Shown here one piece after another: positions 33,632-42,201 of a DNA stretch of 60,958 bases. Source of the DNA: Pseudomonas ovata (GTDB lineage: Bacteria > Pseudomonadota > Gammaproteobacteria > Pseudomonadales > Pseudomonadaceae). Within the stretch, counting starts at the first letter, position 1, and every line of letters starts with the position of its first letter. The stretch lies in assembly GCF_003131185.1 (NCBI RefSeq), contig NZ_QFFU01000033.1, forward strand, positions 1-60,958, given 5' to 3'. Below the pieces are notes generated by a model that ran no database searches, was not told the DNA's origin, and saw nothing but the letters and a program-made list of their open reading frames with translations. The position numbers and the translations under genes are program-made.

Positions 33632-33736
33632 GAGCGGCTCGAGGGTGCAGAGCTTCGATCATACCTCAAGGATCCACATTCTGTAGCGACGGCAAACGGA
33701 CTTACGACGATAACGTTAATAGGTTAACGGTTTGGC

Positions 33737-33786
33737 TTGACACCATGATCGGGCAGGCTTAGCGTAGATATACCTTAATTGTTAAG
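33737..33786 (+). promoter_or_regulatory. Promoter and MarR-type operator of the Rieske oxygenase operon
   Basis: TTGACA at 33737-33742 is a consensus -35; TAGCGT at 33760-33765 is a poor -10 at 17 bases. Directly downstream, CTTAATTGTTAAG (33774-33786) is a perfect 5-3-5 inverted repeat of the kind bound by MarR proteins. A second, wider repeat pairs TACCTTAA (33771-33778) with TTAAGGTA (33798-33805). Both lie between the promoter and the oxygenase start, as expected for repression. Confidence 0.6.
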
Positions 33787-33843
33787 ATTCTTCTTGGTTA
33801 AGGTAAAAGCCCTGAAAGCCTGAAAAATAAAAAGGACCCGACC

Positions 33844-35094
33844 ATGCTCACTGCTGAACAGAATCGCCTGTTAACCGATGTCTCTCTAGGCACGCCTCTG
33901 AACCGCTACTGGAAACGACAGTGGATACCGGCGTTGCGCAGCGCCGCCCTGGAGCCGGGGGGAGCACCGGTCAAAGTCGAGCTGCTGGGCGAGCACTATG
34001 TGGCTTTTCGTGGCGACAACGGTGAGGCCGGTTTTCTGCGCGAGGCGTGCCCCCATCGCGGTGTCTCGCTGGCGCTGGGGCGTAACGAGAACAATCGCCT
34101 CACCTGCATTTTTCATGGCTGGAGCTTCAATGCCGAAGGCCGTTGCGTAAAGATGCCCACCGAGAAAGACCAGGGTTTTTGCGACAAGGTAAAAGGCCAG
34201 GGTTTCCGGGTGCGAGAGGGGGGCGCGATCGTATGGGTCTACCTGGGTGAGGGTGAGCCGCCCGCGTTCACCGATTACGCCTTCACCTACCTCGGCCGCG
34301 AGCATTGCCGGCCACGGGCGTCCTACAACGAGGCCAACTGGCTGCAGAATCTCGAGACGCTGCTGGACTCGGCGCACATTGGCCTGCTGCATGCCGACAC
34401 CACGGCAGACAAGCGCCTTCCTCAAGCCGGGCTGCAACTGGTGTCGGGCAATGACACGCCGAAATACACCCTGGAAAGCCGACCTTACGGCCTTCGTTCC
34501 TACTCCCTGCGCACCAGCGGCGGCGAGCAGGACTACCTGCGCGTGACCGAATTCGTGGCACCAGGCACCGCCTTCATTGGCACCACCGACGCGGAAGCCG
34601 GCTTCGTCATTATCGTCGTGCCGGTCAATAACACGCGCAGCCTGCAGTGGTACGTCTACTGGGACACTCGTCAACCGATCGACCAGAACCTGCCGGATTT
34701 CGCCTTGCTGGGCACTGATGAGTCGGATGACAACTTCGCCGCTTCACGCCAGGGCACGCCGAACTATGGGCAGGACCGGGCGGCCATGCGTGCCGGTGAA
34801 AGCTGGAGCGGCATCCCTGGCGTGATTTTCGAAGACTACGCCGTGGCCGAGAGCATTCCGATTGTCGACCGTACCCGTGAGTTTCTGGGCAGTGGCGATC
34901 TGGCCATCGTGCGCCTGCGGCGTGAGTTGATGGAGCGGATACGCCTGAGCGAAGCGGGTGAGGACTGTCTCAAGGCCGAGCAGTCCGACTACCGTGCGCT
35001 GCGTGCGCTGGCAGCGATGATTCCGGTACAGACCGATATCCGGGTATTTACCGACAGACAGCAAGATGAGCGTCGCAAGACGTTCTCTGCCTGA
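33844..35094 (+). CDS. Rieske non-haem iron oxygenase, phthalate 4,5-dioxygenase type
   Basis: A 416-residue oxygenase. The Rieske cluster ligands are Cys69, His71, Cys88 and His91 (CPHRG, CIFHGW). The mononuclear iron ligands are probably Asp175... through NLETLLDSAHIGLLH, with His178 and His183 as the histidine pair. The start MLTAEQNRLLTDVSLGTPLNRY resembles phthalate 4,5-dioxygenase and related demethylases and hydroxylases that act as homo-oligomers with a single reductase. It is followed after a hairpin by just such a reductase (35152). It would hydroxylate or O-demethylate an aromatic acid and start the pathway. The AAAAGGACCCGACC leader gives a good ribosome-binding site. Confidence 0.93.
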   Translation: MLTAEQNRLLTDVSLGTPLNRYWKRQWIPALRSAALEPGGAPVKVELLGEHYVAFRGDNGEAGFLREACPHRGVSLALGRNENNRLTCIFHGWSFNAEGRCVKMPTEKDQGFCDKVKGQGFRVREGGAIVWVYLGEGEPPAFTDYAFTYLGREHCRPRASYNEANWLQNLETLLDSAHIGLLHADTTADKRLPQAGLQLVSGNDTPKYTLESRPYGLRSYSLRTSGGEQDYLRVTEFVAPGTAFIGTTDAEAGFVIIVVPVNNTRSLQWYVYWDTRQPIDQNLPDFALLGTDESDDNFAASRQGTPNYGQDRAAMRAGESWSGIPGVIFEDYAVAESIPIVDRTREFLGSGDLAIVRLRRELMERIRLSEAGEDCLKAEQSDYRALRALAAMIPVQTDIRVFTDRQQDERRKTFSA

Positions 35095-35103
35095 TTTGCG
35101 CTG

Positions 35104-35122
35104 GCGCCGGCCAGGCCGGCGC
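35104..35122 (+). other. GC-rich hairpin between oxygenase and reductase genes
   Basis: GCGCCGGCC and GGCCGGCGC are perfect inverted repeats around one base, followed by TGTTCTG with no T tract. It probably shapes mRNA decay so that more oxygenase than reductase is made. Confidence 0.5.
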
Positions 35123-35151
35123 TGTTCTGTGCACTGCCGCTTGAGGTCATC

Positions 35152-36108
35152 ATGCAAGCTTCCATGCTTTATCCGGTTTATGTGAAATCGATTACCCATG
35201 AGGCCGAACAGGTACTGGCCTTTGATCTGCGGCCAGTCTCTGGCATTGAACTGCCTCCATTTACGGCCGGTGCGCACATCGATGTGGTCATTGAAGGCAT
35301 GCCGACCCGCAGTTATTCCCTGCTCAATCATCCCGACGATAAAAACCGCTATGTGATTGCCGTGGCCAGAGATCCCGCCAGTCGCGGCGGCTCAAGGTAC
35401 TTGCACGAACGGTTGCGATGCGGTGCCACGTTGCAGGTTGGCGCGCCGAGAAACCTGTTTGCGCTGGACCCGGCTGCCTGCGAAACGGTATTGATCGCCG
35501 GCGGTATCGGTATCACGCCACTGTGGAGCATGGCCCAGCAACTGGAGTCGCAGGGCAAGCCGTGGACGCTTTATTATTTCGCCCGTGAAGCCAGGCATGC
35601 GGCACTGCTTGAGCGAATCGATGCGGCGTCGCGAAACAATGTCGAGTTGCTCTACGCCCTGACGCCCGAGCAAACGATGGCAACGCTGCGCGGGATCTTC
35701 GCTGCCGACGCCAGCCAGCGGCACTACTACTGTTGTGGTCCGGCCGGCATGCTCAAGGCCTACAAGGAGGCCGCCGCCGAGGTGGATTCCACACGCGTGC
35801 ACTTTGAAAGTTTTGTGCCCACTCACGAAATGGCCTGCGAAGGGGGTTATGAGGTGCACCTGGCCCGGTCAGGGAAAACCCTTGCGGTTGACAAAGGCCA
35901 GAGCCTTCTGGAGGCGATGCTTGCCAGCGGCATCGAGGTCATGAATTCGTGCAGAGAAGGTATCTGCGGTGCCTGCGAAGTCGCTGTGCTGGAAGGCGAG
36001 CCTGACCATCGTGACTCTATCCTGAGCGATGACGAGCGTCAGGCAGGCAAGTCGATGTTCGTCTGTTGCTCCGGTAGCAAGTCCTCGCGCCTGGTACTGG
36101 ATATTTAA
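35152..36108 (+). CDS. Phthalate dioxygenase reductase-type oxidoreductase (FMN, [2Fe-2S])
   Basis: A 318-residue reductase with FMN and NAD domains first (RSYSLLN, GGIGITPLWSM) and a plant-type ferredoxin domain last, with cysteines 267, 272, 275 and about 305 (NSCREGICGACE, MFVCCSG). This order marks the phthalate dioxygenase reductase/VanB class and matches the oxygenase encoded 57 bases upstream. It transfers electrons from NADH to the Rieske cluster. The pair is a complete two-component monooxygenase or dioxygenase. It is unlike BenC at 132, whose ferredoxin domain is N-terminal. Confidence 0.94.
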   Translation: MQASMLYPVYVKSITHEAEQVLAFDLRPVSGIELPPFTAGAHIDVVIEGMPTRSYSLLNHPDDKNRYVIAVARDPASRGGSRYLHERLRCGATLQVGAPRNLFALDPAACETVLIAGGIGITPLWSMAQQLESQGKPWTLYYFAREARHAALLERIDAASRNNVELLYALTPEQTMATLRGIFAADASQRHYYCCGPAGMLKAYKEAAAEVDSTRVHFESFVPTHEMACEGGYEVHLARSGKTLAVDKGQSLLEAMLASGIEVMNSCREGICGACEVAVLEGEPDHRDSILSDDERQAGKSMFVCCSGSKSSRLVLDI

Positions 36109-36257
36109 ACGTCGCACTCCAGCGATGACCACACAGGTCGTGTCCAGCGGTTCCTTTCAATGGCTGTGCAACGAGCCTTGCATGGCCACGCCCGTGATCG
36201 CTTGAGGCGCGGGTATCAAACAAAGCCCTGATAAATCCAATAATAAGGTAGGCCGGC

Positions 36258-37577
36258 ATGTCTTTGATCGACGCCCACACACAAACAGCGAAGCCTGATA
36301 ATGAGGCGTTGCCTGATCTGATTCACCGCAAGAATGCCGTCAGGCTCATTCCGCTGCTCTTTATCTGCTATCTGTTTGCGCACCTGGACCGTATCAATAT
36401 CGGTTTCGCCAAAATCCAGATGAGTGCTGACTTGCAGTTCAGCAATAGTGTCTACGGGCTCGGCGCCGGGTTGTTTTTTGTGTCCTATATGCTGTTCGGT
36501 GTGCCGAGCAACATGGTGCTTGATAAAGTCGGCCCGCGTCGCTGGATTGCGTTTCTCATGGTGTCGTGGGGCTTGATGTCTGCCGGCATGATGGGGGTGG
36601 AAACGCCTCTGGCGTTTTATGTCTTGCGATTTCTTCTGGGGGTCGCAGAAGCAGGGTTCTTCCCAGGCATTCTGCTGTTTATCAATCGCTGGTTTGCCAC
36701 AAACCGACGCGCTCAGGTGACCGCCTGGTTTGCCATCGCCGTCCCTATGGCAGGTGTGGTGGGCGCCCCCGTTTCTGGCTGGATTCTTGAGGCTTTTTCT
36801 GACAGCAGCACCTTGCGTGGCTGGCAATGGATGTTCCTGCTCGAGGGCTTGCCAGTGGTGTTGCTGGGGCTGGTTGTGTTGAGCGTGCTACCGGACAACT
36901 TCAACGAAGCGCGCTGGCTTGCCGAGCATGAGCGCATTGCCTTGGGGCAACTCGTGGGCGGGCAGGCATCAATCGATGAACGGGGTCGCTTCGGCACGCT
37001 GCTGCGTAACCCACAGGTCGCGTTATTGATTGTCATCTATTCGGCCGTGATGCTCGGCATGGGGGTTGTTGCCTTCTGGATGCCGACCTTGATTTCGGGT
37101 GCCGGTGTCGCTCACAGCCATCAGATCGGTGTGCTGAGTGCCATTCCTTACCTCGTCGGCTGTTTTTGCATGGTGTTGACAGGGCGCTCTTCGGATCGTC
37201 GGCGTGAACGCCGATGGCACGTATTCATTCCTCTGCTGGCGACAGCTATCGGTATCGCGCTGACCGCCCTGGCGCCTCAAAGTCTGTTGCTTGTCATGCT
37301 GGGCATGGTGCTGGCCTGCGCGGGTGCCACGACGGCGCTTGCCATGTTCTGGCAACTGCCTGCAGGCATTATCTCGAGCCGGGATCTTGCCATAGGCATT
37401 GCCTTTGTCAGCTCATGCGGCAGCGTGGCTTCATTTCTCTCTCCGGCGCTGGTCGGCTGGATGAAAGACAGCAGTGGCAGTGCAAGTCTTGCCCTGCTTC
37501 TGCTCAGCGCCCTGATCCTGATCGGCAGCGTGGTCGTATTTGCACTGCCGAAGCACCAGGTCAATCCCGCCAGGTAA
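36258..37577 (+). CDS. MFS transporter, anion:cation symporter (ACS) family
   Basis: A 439-residue carrier with about 12 helices. The first helix LIPLLFICYLFAHLDRINIG and GVAEAGFFPGILLFINRWF are hallmarks of the ACS group, which includes phthalate, 4-hydroxyphenylacetate and sugar-acid transporters. AAGGTAGG lies just before the ATG. The 149-base gap from the reductase has no clear terminator, so it may belong to the same operon. It is the likely importer for the substrate of the Rieske oxygenase. Confidence 0.92.
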   Translation: MSLIDAHTQTAKPDNEALPDLIHRKNAVRLIPLLFICYLFAHLDRINIGFAKIQMSADLQFSNSVYGLGAGLFFVSYMLFGVPSNMVLDKVGPRRWIAFLMVSWGLMSAGMMGVETPLAFYVLRFLLGVAEAGFFPGILLFINRWFATNRRAQVTAWFAIAVPMAGVVGAPVSGWILEAFSDSSTLRGWQWMFLLEGLPVVLLGLVVLSVLPDNFNEARWLAEHERIALGQLVGGQASIDERGRFGTLLRNPQVALLIVIYSAVMLGMGVVAFWMPTLISGAGVAHSHQIGVLSAIPYLVGCFCMVLTGRSSDRRRERRWHVFIPLLATAIGIALTALAPQSLLLVMLGMVLACAGATTALAMFWQLPAGIISSRDLAIGIAFVSSCGSVASFLSPALVGWMKDSSGSASLALLLLSALILIGSVVVFALPKHQVNPAR

Positions 37578-37637
37578 TGACTGGCGATATCCGGGCCACT
37601 GCCTGCCACCCGGCAGCATTTCACTCGGTCAGACAGA

Positions 37638-37666
37638 TTGACGATACGATACGTTCAGTATTATAT
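37638..37666 (+). promoter_or_regulatory. Promoter with TetR-type operator variant (P1)
   Basis: TTGACG (37638-37643) and TTATAT (37661-37666) have a 17-base spacer. GACGATACGATACGTT (37640-37655) overlaps the -35 and the spacer and matches 12 of 16 positions of the palindrome at 40041. The promoter faces the gene at 37694 and probably drives that gene, the FAH hydrolase and the thioesterase. Confidence 0.6.
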
Positions 37667-37693
37667 TTGGTGCCACATCTGCGAGTCATAACA

Positions 37694-38539
37694 ATGAATA
37701 ACAATATGCTTCGTGTCATCTGGTTTGTACCGCCTGCCGTGTCCATTGCGGCCTCCTGGGAAGCCTCTGATCGTGTCGAACTGCAATCAAGGCAGACCCT
37801 GTCTTCCGATGAGCAGTTCGAAGCCCTGTCCAGCGGTGCAATGGACGCGGCTGTAACATCGATGGATAACGTGCTGCACTGGAACCTGCGTCCCGGGCCG
37901 CAGGACTTTGTCATTGTGGCGCAGGTCGAGAGCACCACACCTTTGAGCTTGATCGGCCGATCGAAGGTACAAGCGCTTCAGGACCTGGAAGGTGCCAGCA
38001 TCCTCGTCGATGCACCCGAAAATGGTTTCGTCATTGCACTCAGGGCTCTGCTGGGTGAGGCGGGCCTGGCCAGGGATGCTTATTCCCTGGTGCCTGTCGG
38101 GGGCGTCAAGGAGCGCTTTCAGGCGTTGGTCGACGGACAAGGGGACGCCACGTTATTGGGCCCGCCATTCGATTCACTCGCCCTTGCCCAAGGGCTCGTG
38201 ACCATTGCCGGCATTCAAGCTGCTTACCCACTGTTTCCCGGGCAGGGCGTGGTCGTCAGGCGCACCACACTGCTCAACAATCCGGCCCTCAAAGCCTGGA
38301 TCGCCTTGCTCGCGCAGGCCGTACGCGGCATCGGGGGCAACCTGAACAAGCTTGAATCGGTATTGGCCAGCCAGTCCATGCCCGCCAGCGCCGTCAAGGC
38401 GATGATCGATACCTTTCCGACGACCCTGATGCCCAGCGTACAGGGCATCGAACTGTTGATCGCCCACAGAAAGCAACTGGGCCTGTTGGGGGCAGAGGCC
38501 TCTTACGCGTCGCTCGTCGATACCTCTCTGCTCAAGTGA
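37694..38539 (+). CDS. Periplasmic-binding-fold protein without signal peptide (NMT1/SsuA-like)
   Basis: A 281-residue protein with the type-2 periplasmic-binding fold, as shown by DEQFEALSSGAMDAAVTSMD, SKVQALQDLEGASILVDAPE and LKAWIALLAQAVRG. It resembles NMT1/THI5/SsuA-like solute-binding proteins. The N terminus MNNNMLRVIWFVPPAVSIAA has no convincing secretion signal, and there are no ABC permease or ATPase genes nearby. Cytoplasmic enzymes with this fold exist, for example 4,5-dihydroxyphthalate decarboxylase, so it may be an enzyme or ligand binder in the pathway. The frame is open upstream to 37214 but overlaps the MFS gene. FAH follows after 19 bases. Confidence 0.75.
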   Translation: MNNNMLRVIWFVPPAVSIAASWEASDRVELQSRQTLSSDEQFEALSSGAMDAAVTSMDNVLHWNLRPGPQDFVIVAQVESTTPLSLIGRSKVQALQDLEGASILVDAPENGFVIALRALLGEAGLARDAYSLVPVGGVKERFQALVDGQGDATLLGPPFDSLALAQGLVTIAGIQAAYPLFPGQGVVVRRTTLLNNPALKAWIALLAQAVRGIGGNLNKLESVLASQSMPASAVKAMIDTFPTTLMPSVQGIELLIAHRKQLGLLGAEASYASLVDTSLLK

Positions 38540-38558
38540 CTACCCCCGGAGGATATGA

Positions 38559-39539
38559 ATGAAAACATTTGCACTCGGCACCTTTTCAACGGCCCAGGAT
38601 CCCTCGCGCAAGTTTGCCGGGGTGGTGGTTGACCACAAAGTGGCCAACCTTGGCGACCTGGCAAAAGAGTATGGATTTGCAGGGCTGATCGACAAAACCG
38701 TGCTGTCGCTGCTCGATGACTGGCAGCGCAGCCTTGAAGATTTGCAACAACTGGTGCACCAGGCGTCTGCGCATGACTGGACCGATGAGCGCGAGTTGCG
38801 CTTCCATTCGCCTGTGGATCTGCCGCGTCAGGTCTTTTGCACCGGCGCCAACTACCGCAAGCATGTCGTGGACCTGACCGTTGACTCCAAGGTGGGTCCT
38901 GAAGGACTCAACGACGATGAGCTGCGGGCATGGGCCGAGGACATGATGGACAAGCGCGTGGCCCATGGGGAGCCGTACGTCTTTACCAAACCGGTCTCGG
39001 CCATTTCCGGTGCCTACGACGATCTGGTGCTGCCGCCCACCACCCGCAAGCCTGACTGGGAGCTCGAGCTGGCCGTGGTGATCGGTCAGGAGGCTTATAA
39101 CGTCAGCGAAGCCGACGCCATGAATTACGTGGCCGGTTATACCATCGTCAACGATATTTCAGCCCGCGACCTCATCCCCAGGACAGACTACAAGATGCTG
39201 GGGACCGACTGGCTGCGCTCCAAAGGTCAGCCAGGGTTCCTGCCGATCGGTCCTTATCTGGTGCCCAGGTGCTTCATTGAAAACCCTTATGAGCTGTCGA
39301 TGAAACTGACGGTTTCGGGTGCTGTGATGCAGGACGAGACGACCGCCGACATGCTGTTCAATATCGAAAAGCAGATCGCTTATATCACCCGTTATGCACG
39401 CCTGTTGCCCGGTGACATTATCTGCACCGGTTCGCCGGCCGGAAATGGCACTCACTACAATCGCTTCCTTGAAGCCGGCGATGTCATGGAGGGCACCATC
39501 ACAGGCCTGGGGCATCAACGACAGAAGTGCGTCGTGTGA
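38559..39539 (+). CDS. Fumarylacetoacetate hydrolase family protein (first copy)
   Basis: A 326-residue FAH-family protein. The catalytic-core blocks are FCTGANYRKHV, the metal ligands in DWELELAVVIG and NDISARDL, the DTDWLRSKGQ-like sequence GTDWLRSKGQPGF, and GDIICTGSPAGNG. The family hydrolyses C-C bonds of acylpyruvates or acts as decarboxylase, isomerase or hydratase on ring-cleavage products. The position after GGAGGATATGA (AGGA ribosome-binding site) and before a thioesterase fits a lower-pathway step. A second FAH copy is at 48724, and the two are clearly different sequences, so two separate steps or substrates are likely. Confidence 0.9.
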   Translation: MKTFALGTFSTAQDPSRKFAGVVVDHKVANLGDLAKEYGFAGLIDKTVLSLLDDWQRSLEDLQQLVHQASAHDWTDERELRFHSPVDLPRQVFCTGANYRKHVVDLTVDSKVGPEGLNDDELRAWAEDMMDKRVAHGEPYVFTKPVSAISGAYDDLVLPPTTRKPDWELELAVVIGQEAYNVSEADAMNYVAGYTIVNDISARDLIPRTDYKMLGTDWLRSKGQPGFLPIGPYLVPRCFIENPYELSMKLTVSGAVMQDETTADMLFNIEKQIAYITRYARLLPGDIICTGSPAGNGTHYNRFLEAGDVMEGTITGLGHQRQKCVV

Positions 39540-39556
39540 ACGCGCCGGGGCCTGCC

Positions 39557-40012
39557 ATGCACACACTGATCGATAACCCTGACCGCGCCTTGCTGGAGCG
39601 CCTGCTCGGCGAAGAAGCGTCCGATGTGGCGCTGGAGATGACCGAGCATCTCAGGCAACTGGATGTGCGCCTGGTGAAAGGATCGCCAGGGCATCTGGAA
39701 CTCAGCTTCAGGGCATCGGGGGCAGACTTGCAAGGCAATAACGTCGTGGCAGGCGGCACGCTGATGACCATGCTCGATTACGCCATGGCTTTTGCCGTGC
39801 TCAGCCAATTGCCGGCCGGTCGTACCTGTGCCACGACCAGTATCACCGTCAATATGCAGTCCGCTGCCGGGCCTGCGCGGCTCAAGGTCATCGGGCAGGT
39901 GGACCGGGTGGGGCGGCAAGTCGCTTTTGCCCGTGCCGAGTTGCTTGACCCCGAAAGCAACAAGCGCGTGGCCAATGCGTGTGCGACCTTCGCCGTGCTG
40001 GAATGCCGATAA
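39557..40012 (+). CDS. PaaI-family hotdog thioesterase
   Basis: A 151-residue hotdog-fold protein with the active-site pattern NNVVAGGTLMTMLDYAMAFA and TSITVNMQSAAGPARLKVIG. Such enzymes hydrolyse acyl- or aroyl-CoA thioesters, often to rescue CoA when a pathway stalls. The ATG at 39557 is 17 bases after the FAH stop; an in-frame GTG at 39527 would overlap FAH by 13 bases and is a possible alternative. It ends the operon started at P1. The next gene has its own promoter with the perfect TetR palindrome. Confidence 0.85.
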   Translation: MHTLIDNPDRALLERLLGEEASDVALEMTEHLRQLDVRLVKGSPGHLELSFRASGADLQGNNVVAGGTLMTMLDYAMAFAVLSQLPAGRTCATTSITVNMQSAAGPARLKVIGQVDRVGRQVAFARAELLDPESNKRVANACATFAVLECR

Positions 40013-40033
40013 AAAGCCAAAAAATTTTAACTA

Positions 40034-40056
40034 TATACTGAACGATACGTATCGTT
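40034..40056 (+). promoter_or_regulatory. Promoter with the perfect TetR palindrome (P2)
   Basis: AACGATACGTATCGTT (40041-40056) is a perfect 16-bp palindrome 16 bases before the cupin start. TATACT (40034-40039) is a -10 just upstream, so the palindrome covers the transcription start. The -35 is poor. This is the best copy of the element also seen at 37640, 42265, 42420, 48574 and 48673. Confidence 0.75.
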
Positions 40057-40072
40057 TATATGGAGTGCTGGT

Positions 40073-40612
40073 ATGAATATAACCGCTTCTGCGCCCTACC
40101 GTCCGGTCCGCCGGATCGTGACCGGTCATAACGCACAAGGTGAATCCATCATCGAAAGCGATGGCGTTGCACTGAATGTCGTGGCCGAGCCAGGCAAGCC
40201 GATTGCCCAGGTGCTATGGGCGACCGGACAAGGACGGGCGCCGGGCGGTGAGCCTGCACCGGCCGGGCACAAGTTTGCCTTTCACTCTGAAGGCGGGTCA
40301 TTGCTGCGCATCGTGGATTTTCCGGCCGATGAAACCTACGACCAGGAAAAGCTGCTCGAATTTCTGGATCAGGAAGGCGTGCGAGACACCGCTCAGCCCA
40401 GGCACTTCTGGTTTCACAAGACGGAGTCGCTCGATTATGCCGTGGTGCTCGAAGGCGAAATCCATGCCTTGCTGGATCAGGGCGAAACCCTGATGCAGGC
40501 CGGGGACGTGCTTATCCAGCGCGCCACGAACCATAGCTGGTCCAATAAGTCGGGAAAAAACTGTCGCATGCTGTTTGTGCTGATGGCCTTGCAGGAAGGA
40601 GAGGCATTATGA
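40073..40612 (+). CDS. Cupin-domain protein
   Basis: A 179-residue cupin. The core has FWFHKTESLDYAVVLEGEIH (first cupin motif with His and Glu) and GDVLIQRATNHSWSNKSGKN (second motif). The first part (PVRRIVTGHNAQGESIIESD) is a conserved leader found in cupins of aromatic clusters. It may be a metal-dependent isomerase, decarboxylase or dioxygenase, or a small-molecule binder; the sequence does not decide. Its last four bases overlap the BKACE start (ATGA), so the two are co-translated under the TetR palindrome at 40041. Confidence 0.85.
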   Translation: MNITASAPYRPVRRIVTGHNAQGESIIESDGVALNVVAEPGKPIAQVLWATGQGRAPGGEPAPAGHKFAFHSEGGSLLRIVDFPADETYDQEKLLEFLDQEGVRDTAQPRHFWFHKTESLDYAVVLEGEIHALLDQGETLMQAGDVLIQRATNHSWSNKSGKNCRMLFVLMALQEGEAL

Positions 40613-41535
40613 GAAAGGCAATTATCACTGCGGCCATTACCGGTGGTGCCCACACGCCCTCGATGTCGCCTTACTTGCCCGTCACGCCCGATGAGATCGC
40701 GCAACAGGCCATCGATGCCGTGCACGCCGGGGCGGCCATTGTCCATCTGCATGCGCGCAACCCTGAAGACGGGCGCCCGACCGGCAGCCCTGAGATGTTC
40801 AGGCAGTTCGTCAGCCGTATCAAGCAGCAGACCGATGCCATCGTGAACATCTCCACCGGCGGCGGTGGCCCCGGCATGCCGATCCATGAGCGCGCGGCCG
40901 CCGGCATCGATCTGCAGCCGGAGATGTGCTCATTGAACATGGGGTCTATCAACCTCAACCTTTCCGAGATGGCCAGGAAGGAAAGGGACTGGAAATACGA
41001 CTGGGAAGTGCAACACCTGGAAGCCACCAAGGACCTGGTGTTCAAGAACACCTATGCCGACATCGAGTGGATCCTTGAAACCATTGGCAGTACCGGCACA
41101 CGCTTCGAGTTTGAATGCTACGACGTCAGCCATCTGTATACGCTGAAGTACTTTCTCGATCAGGGCCTGGTGAAGCCGCCGCTGTTCATCCAGACCATTT
41201 TCGGGCTGCGCGGGGCCATTGGTTCGCATGCCGAAGACGTCCTGCATCAGAAGCGCACAGCCGACAGGCTGTTTGGCGATCAGTATCACTGGTCGGTGCT
41301 GGGCGCCGGCAAGGATCAGATTCCCCTGGCGACCCTCAGTGCGCTGCTGGGCGGCAATGTGCGGGTGGGGCTCGAAGACAGCCTTTATATCGGTCGTGGC
41401 GAGCTGGCTGTATCCAACGCTGCCCAGGTGCGCAAGATTCGCGAGATTCTCGAAGGGCTGGGCATCGAAATTGCGACCCCTGCCGAGGCGCGTGAAATGC
41501 TTGCGCTCAAAGGGCGAGACAATACTGCTTTTTGA
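40609..41535 (+). CDS. 3-keto-5-aminohexanoate cleavage (BKACE) family protein
   Basis: A 308-residue TIM-barrel protein of the BKACE family (formerly DUF849). The blocks are AAITGGAHTPSMSPYLPVTP, AAIVHLHARNPEDGRPTGSP with the zinc-site HLH, and NISTGGGGPGMP. BKACE enzymes react a beta-keto acid with acetyl-CoA to give a CoA thioester and acetoacetate. Its presence implies that the pathway yields a beta-keto acid intermediate, which the thioesterase and hydrolases could feed or drain. It is translationally coupled to the cupin and convergent with tetR. Confidence 0.93.
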   Translation: MRKAIITAAITGGAHTPSMSPYLPVTPDEIAQQAIDAVHAGAAIVHLHARNPEDGRPTGSPEMFRQFVSRIKQQTDAIVNISTGGGGPGMPIHERAAAGIDLQPEMCSLNMGSINLNLSEMARKERDWKYDWEVQHLEATKDLVFKNTYADIEWILETIGSTGTRFEFECYDVSHLYTLKYFLDQGLVKPPLFIQTIFGLRGAIGSHAEDVLHQKRTADRLFGDQYHWSVLGAGKDQIPLATLSALLGGNVRVGLEDSLYIGRGELAVSNAAQVRKIREILEGLGIEIATPAEAREMLALKGRDNTAF

Positions 41536-41560
41536 CGGGCGTGCTGCCGACCGGTTTATT

Positions 41561-41579
41561 GCCGGCCCTGAGGGCCGGC
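41561..41579. terminator. Terminator hairpin between BKACE and tetR
   Basis: GCCGGCCC, TGA and GGGCCGGC make a strong 8-bp stem between the convergent BKACE and TetR genes. T content on either side is moderate, so it is probably a shared, bidirectional stop. Confidence 0.65.
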
Positions 41580-41583
41580 GCTT

Positions 41584-42201
41584 TCAAGCCTGTGAGTCAG
41601 GAACACCGAGCAAATGATAGACATAGGCGATATGCGATGTGGCAAATTGCTCGTCCAGCGGTGCATGGCCGAGCATGAGCCTCATGTAGACCGCGCCATA
41701 GATCACGTCCATGAGGATTTCTATGTTGGTATCGGCTGCGATCTCGCCTGTCGCTTTCCAGTCTTCGAGAATCTCACGCACCACGGCGCGGCGGCCGTAG
41801 TGAAAGCGCTCACGGAAGGCGCGCAGGATCGAAGGGTCCGACTGGCCCTCGGCAATGATCTGGGCCACCAGGCGTCCCGGCCAGCCTGCGTATTGCTCGA
41901 CCAGCGAGCGAAAGTGGTAGGCCAGCGCGTCCTTGGGCGCCAGTTCACGAGGCACCGTGGTCTTGACCAGGTGGTTCTCCATGAACGCGTCGATGACAAT
42001 CAGCGCCTTGGAATCCCACCATCGATAAATGGTCGCCTTGCTGACGCCGGCTTCGCGTGCGATTGCTTCGATCGAGATGGCCTGGATCGACTTTTCCTGA
42101 AGAAGCAATATGGTCGCGTCGAGTATCTGGCGACGCGTCGCTTCGCTGCGAGGACGGCCGACGGCTGATTTTTCGTTCGATGCCATCTTGTTAACCTGCA
42201 T
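41584..42201 (-). CDS. TetR-family repressor, proposed master regulator of the aromatic cluster
   Basis: A 205-residue TetR protein. The N-terminal helix-turn-helix is RRQILDATILLLQEKSIQAI, then IEAIAREAGVSKATIYRWWD. The C-terminal ligand domain reads LVEQYAGWPGRLVAQIIAEG and on, in the style of the TetR_C_11-like group. The ATG at 42201 has AAAGGA 8 bases upstream and is preferred over an earlier in-frame codon at 42216. Divergent from it is the VOC dioxygenase, with operator copies near both promoters (42265-42280 and 42420-42435). Recurrence of the same palindrome at the other cluster promoters marks it as the probable regulator of all of them. Confidence 0.92.
   Translation of the reverse strand: MQVNKMASNEKSAVGRPRSEATRRQILDATILLLQEKSIQAISIEAIAREAGVSKATIYRWWDSKALIVIDAFMENHLVKTTVPRELAPKDALAYHFRSLVEQYAGWPGRLVAQIIAEGQSDPSILRAFRERFHYGRRAVVREILEDWKATGEIAADTNIEILMDVIYGAVYMRLMLGHAPLDEQFATSHIAYVYHLLGVPDSQA

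Noticed and set aside
33690..33735. Possible TetR operator in ACGATAACGTTAAT before the Rieske gene
   Set aside because: Only the first half-site resembles the palindrome; the MarR-type box nearby explains the region better.
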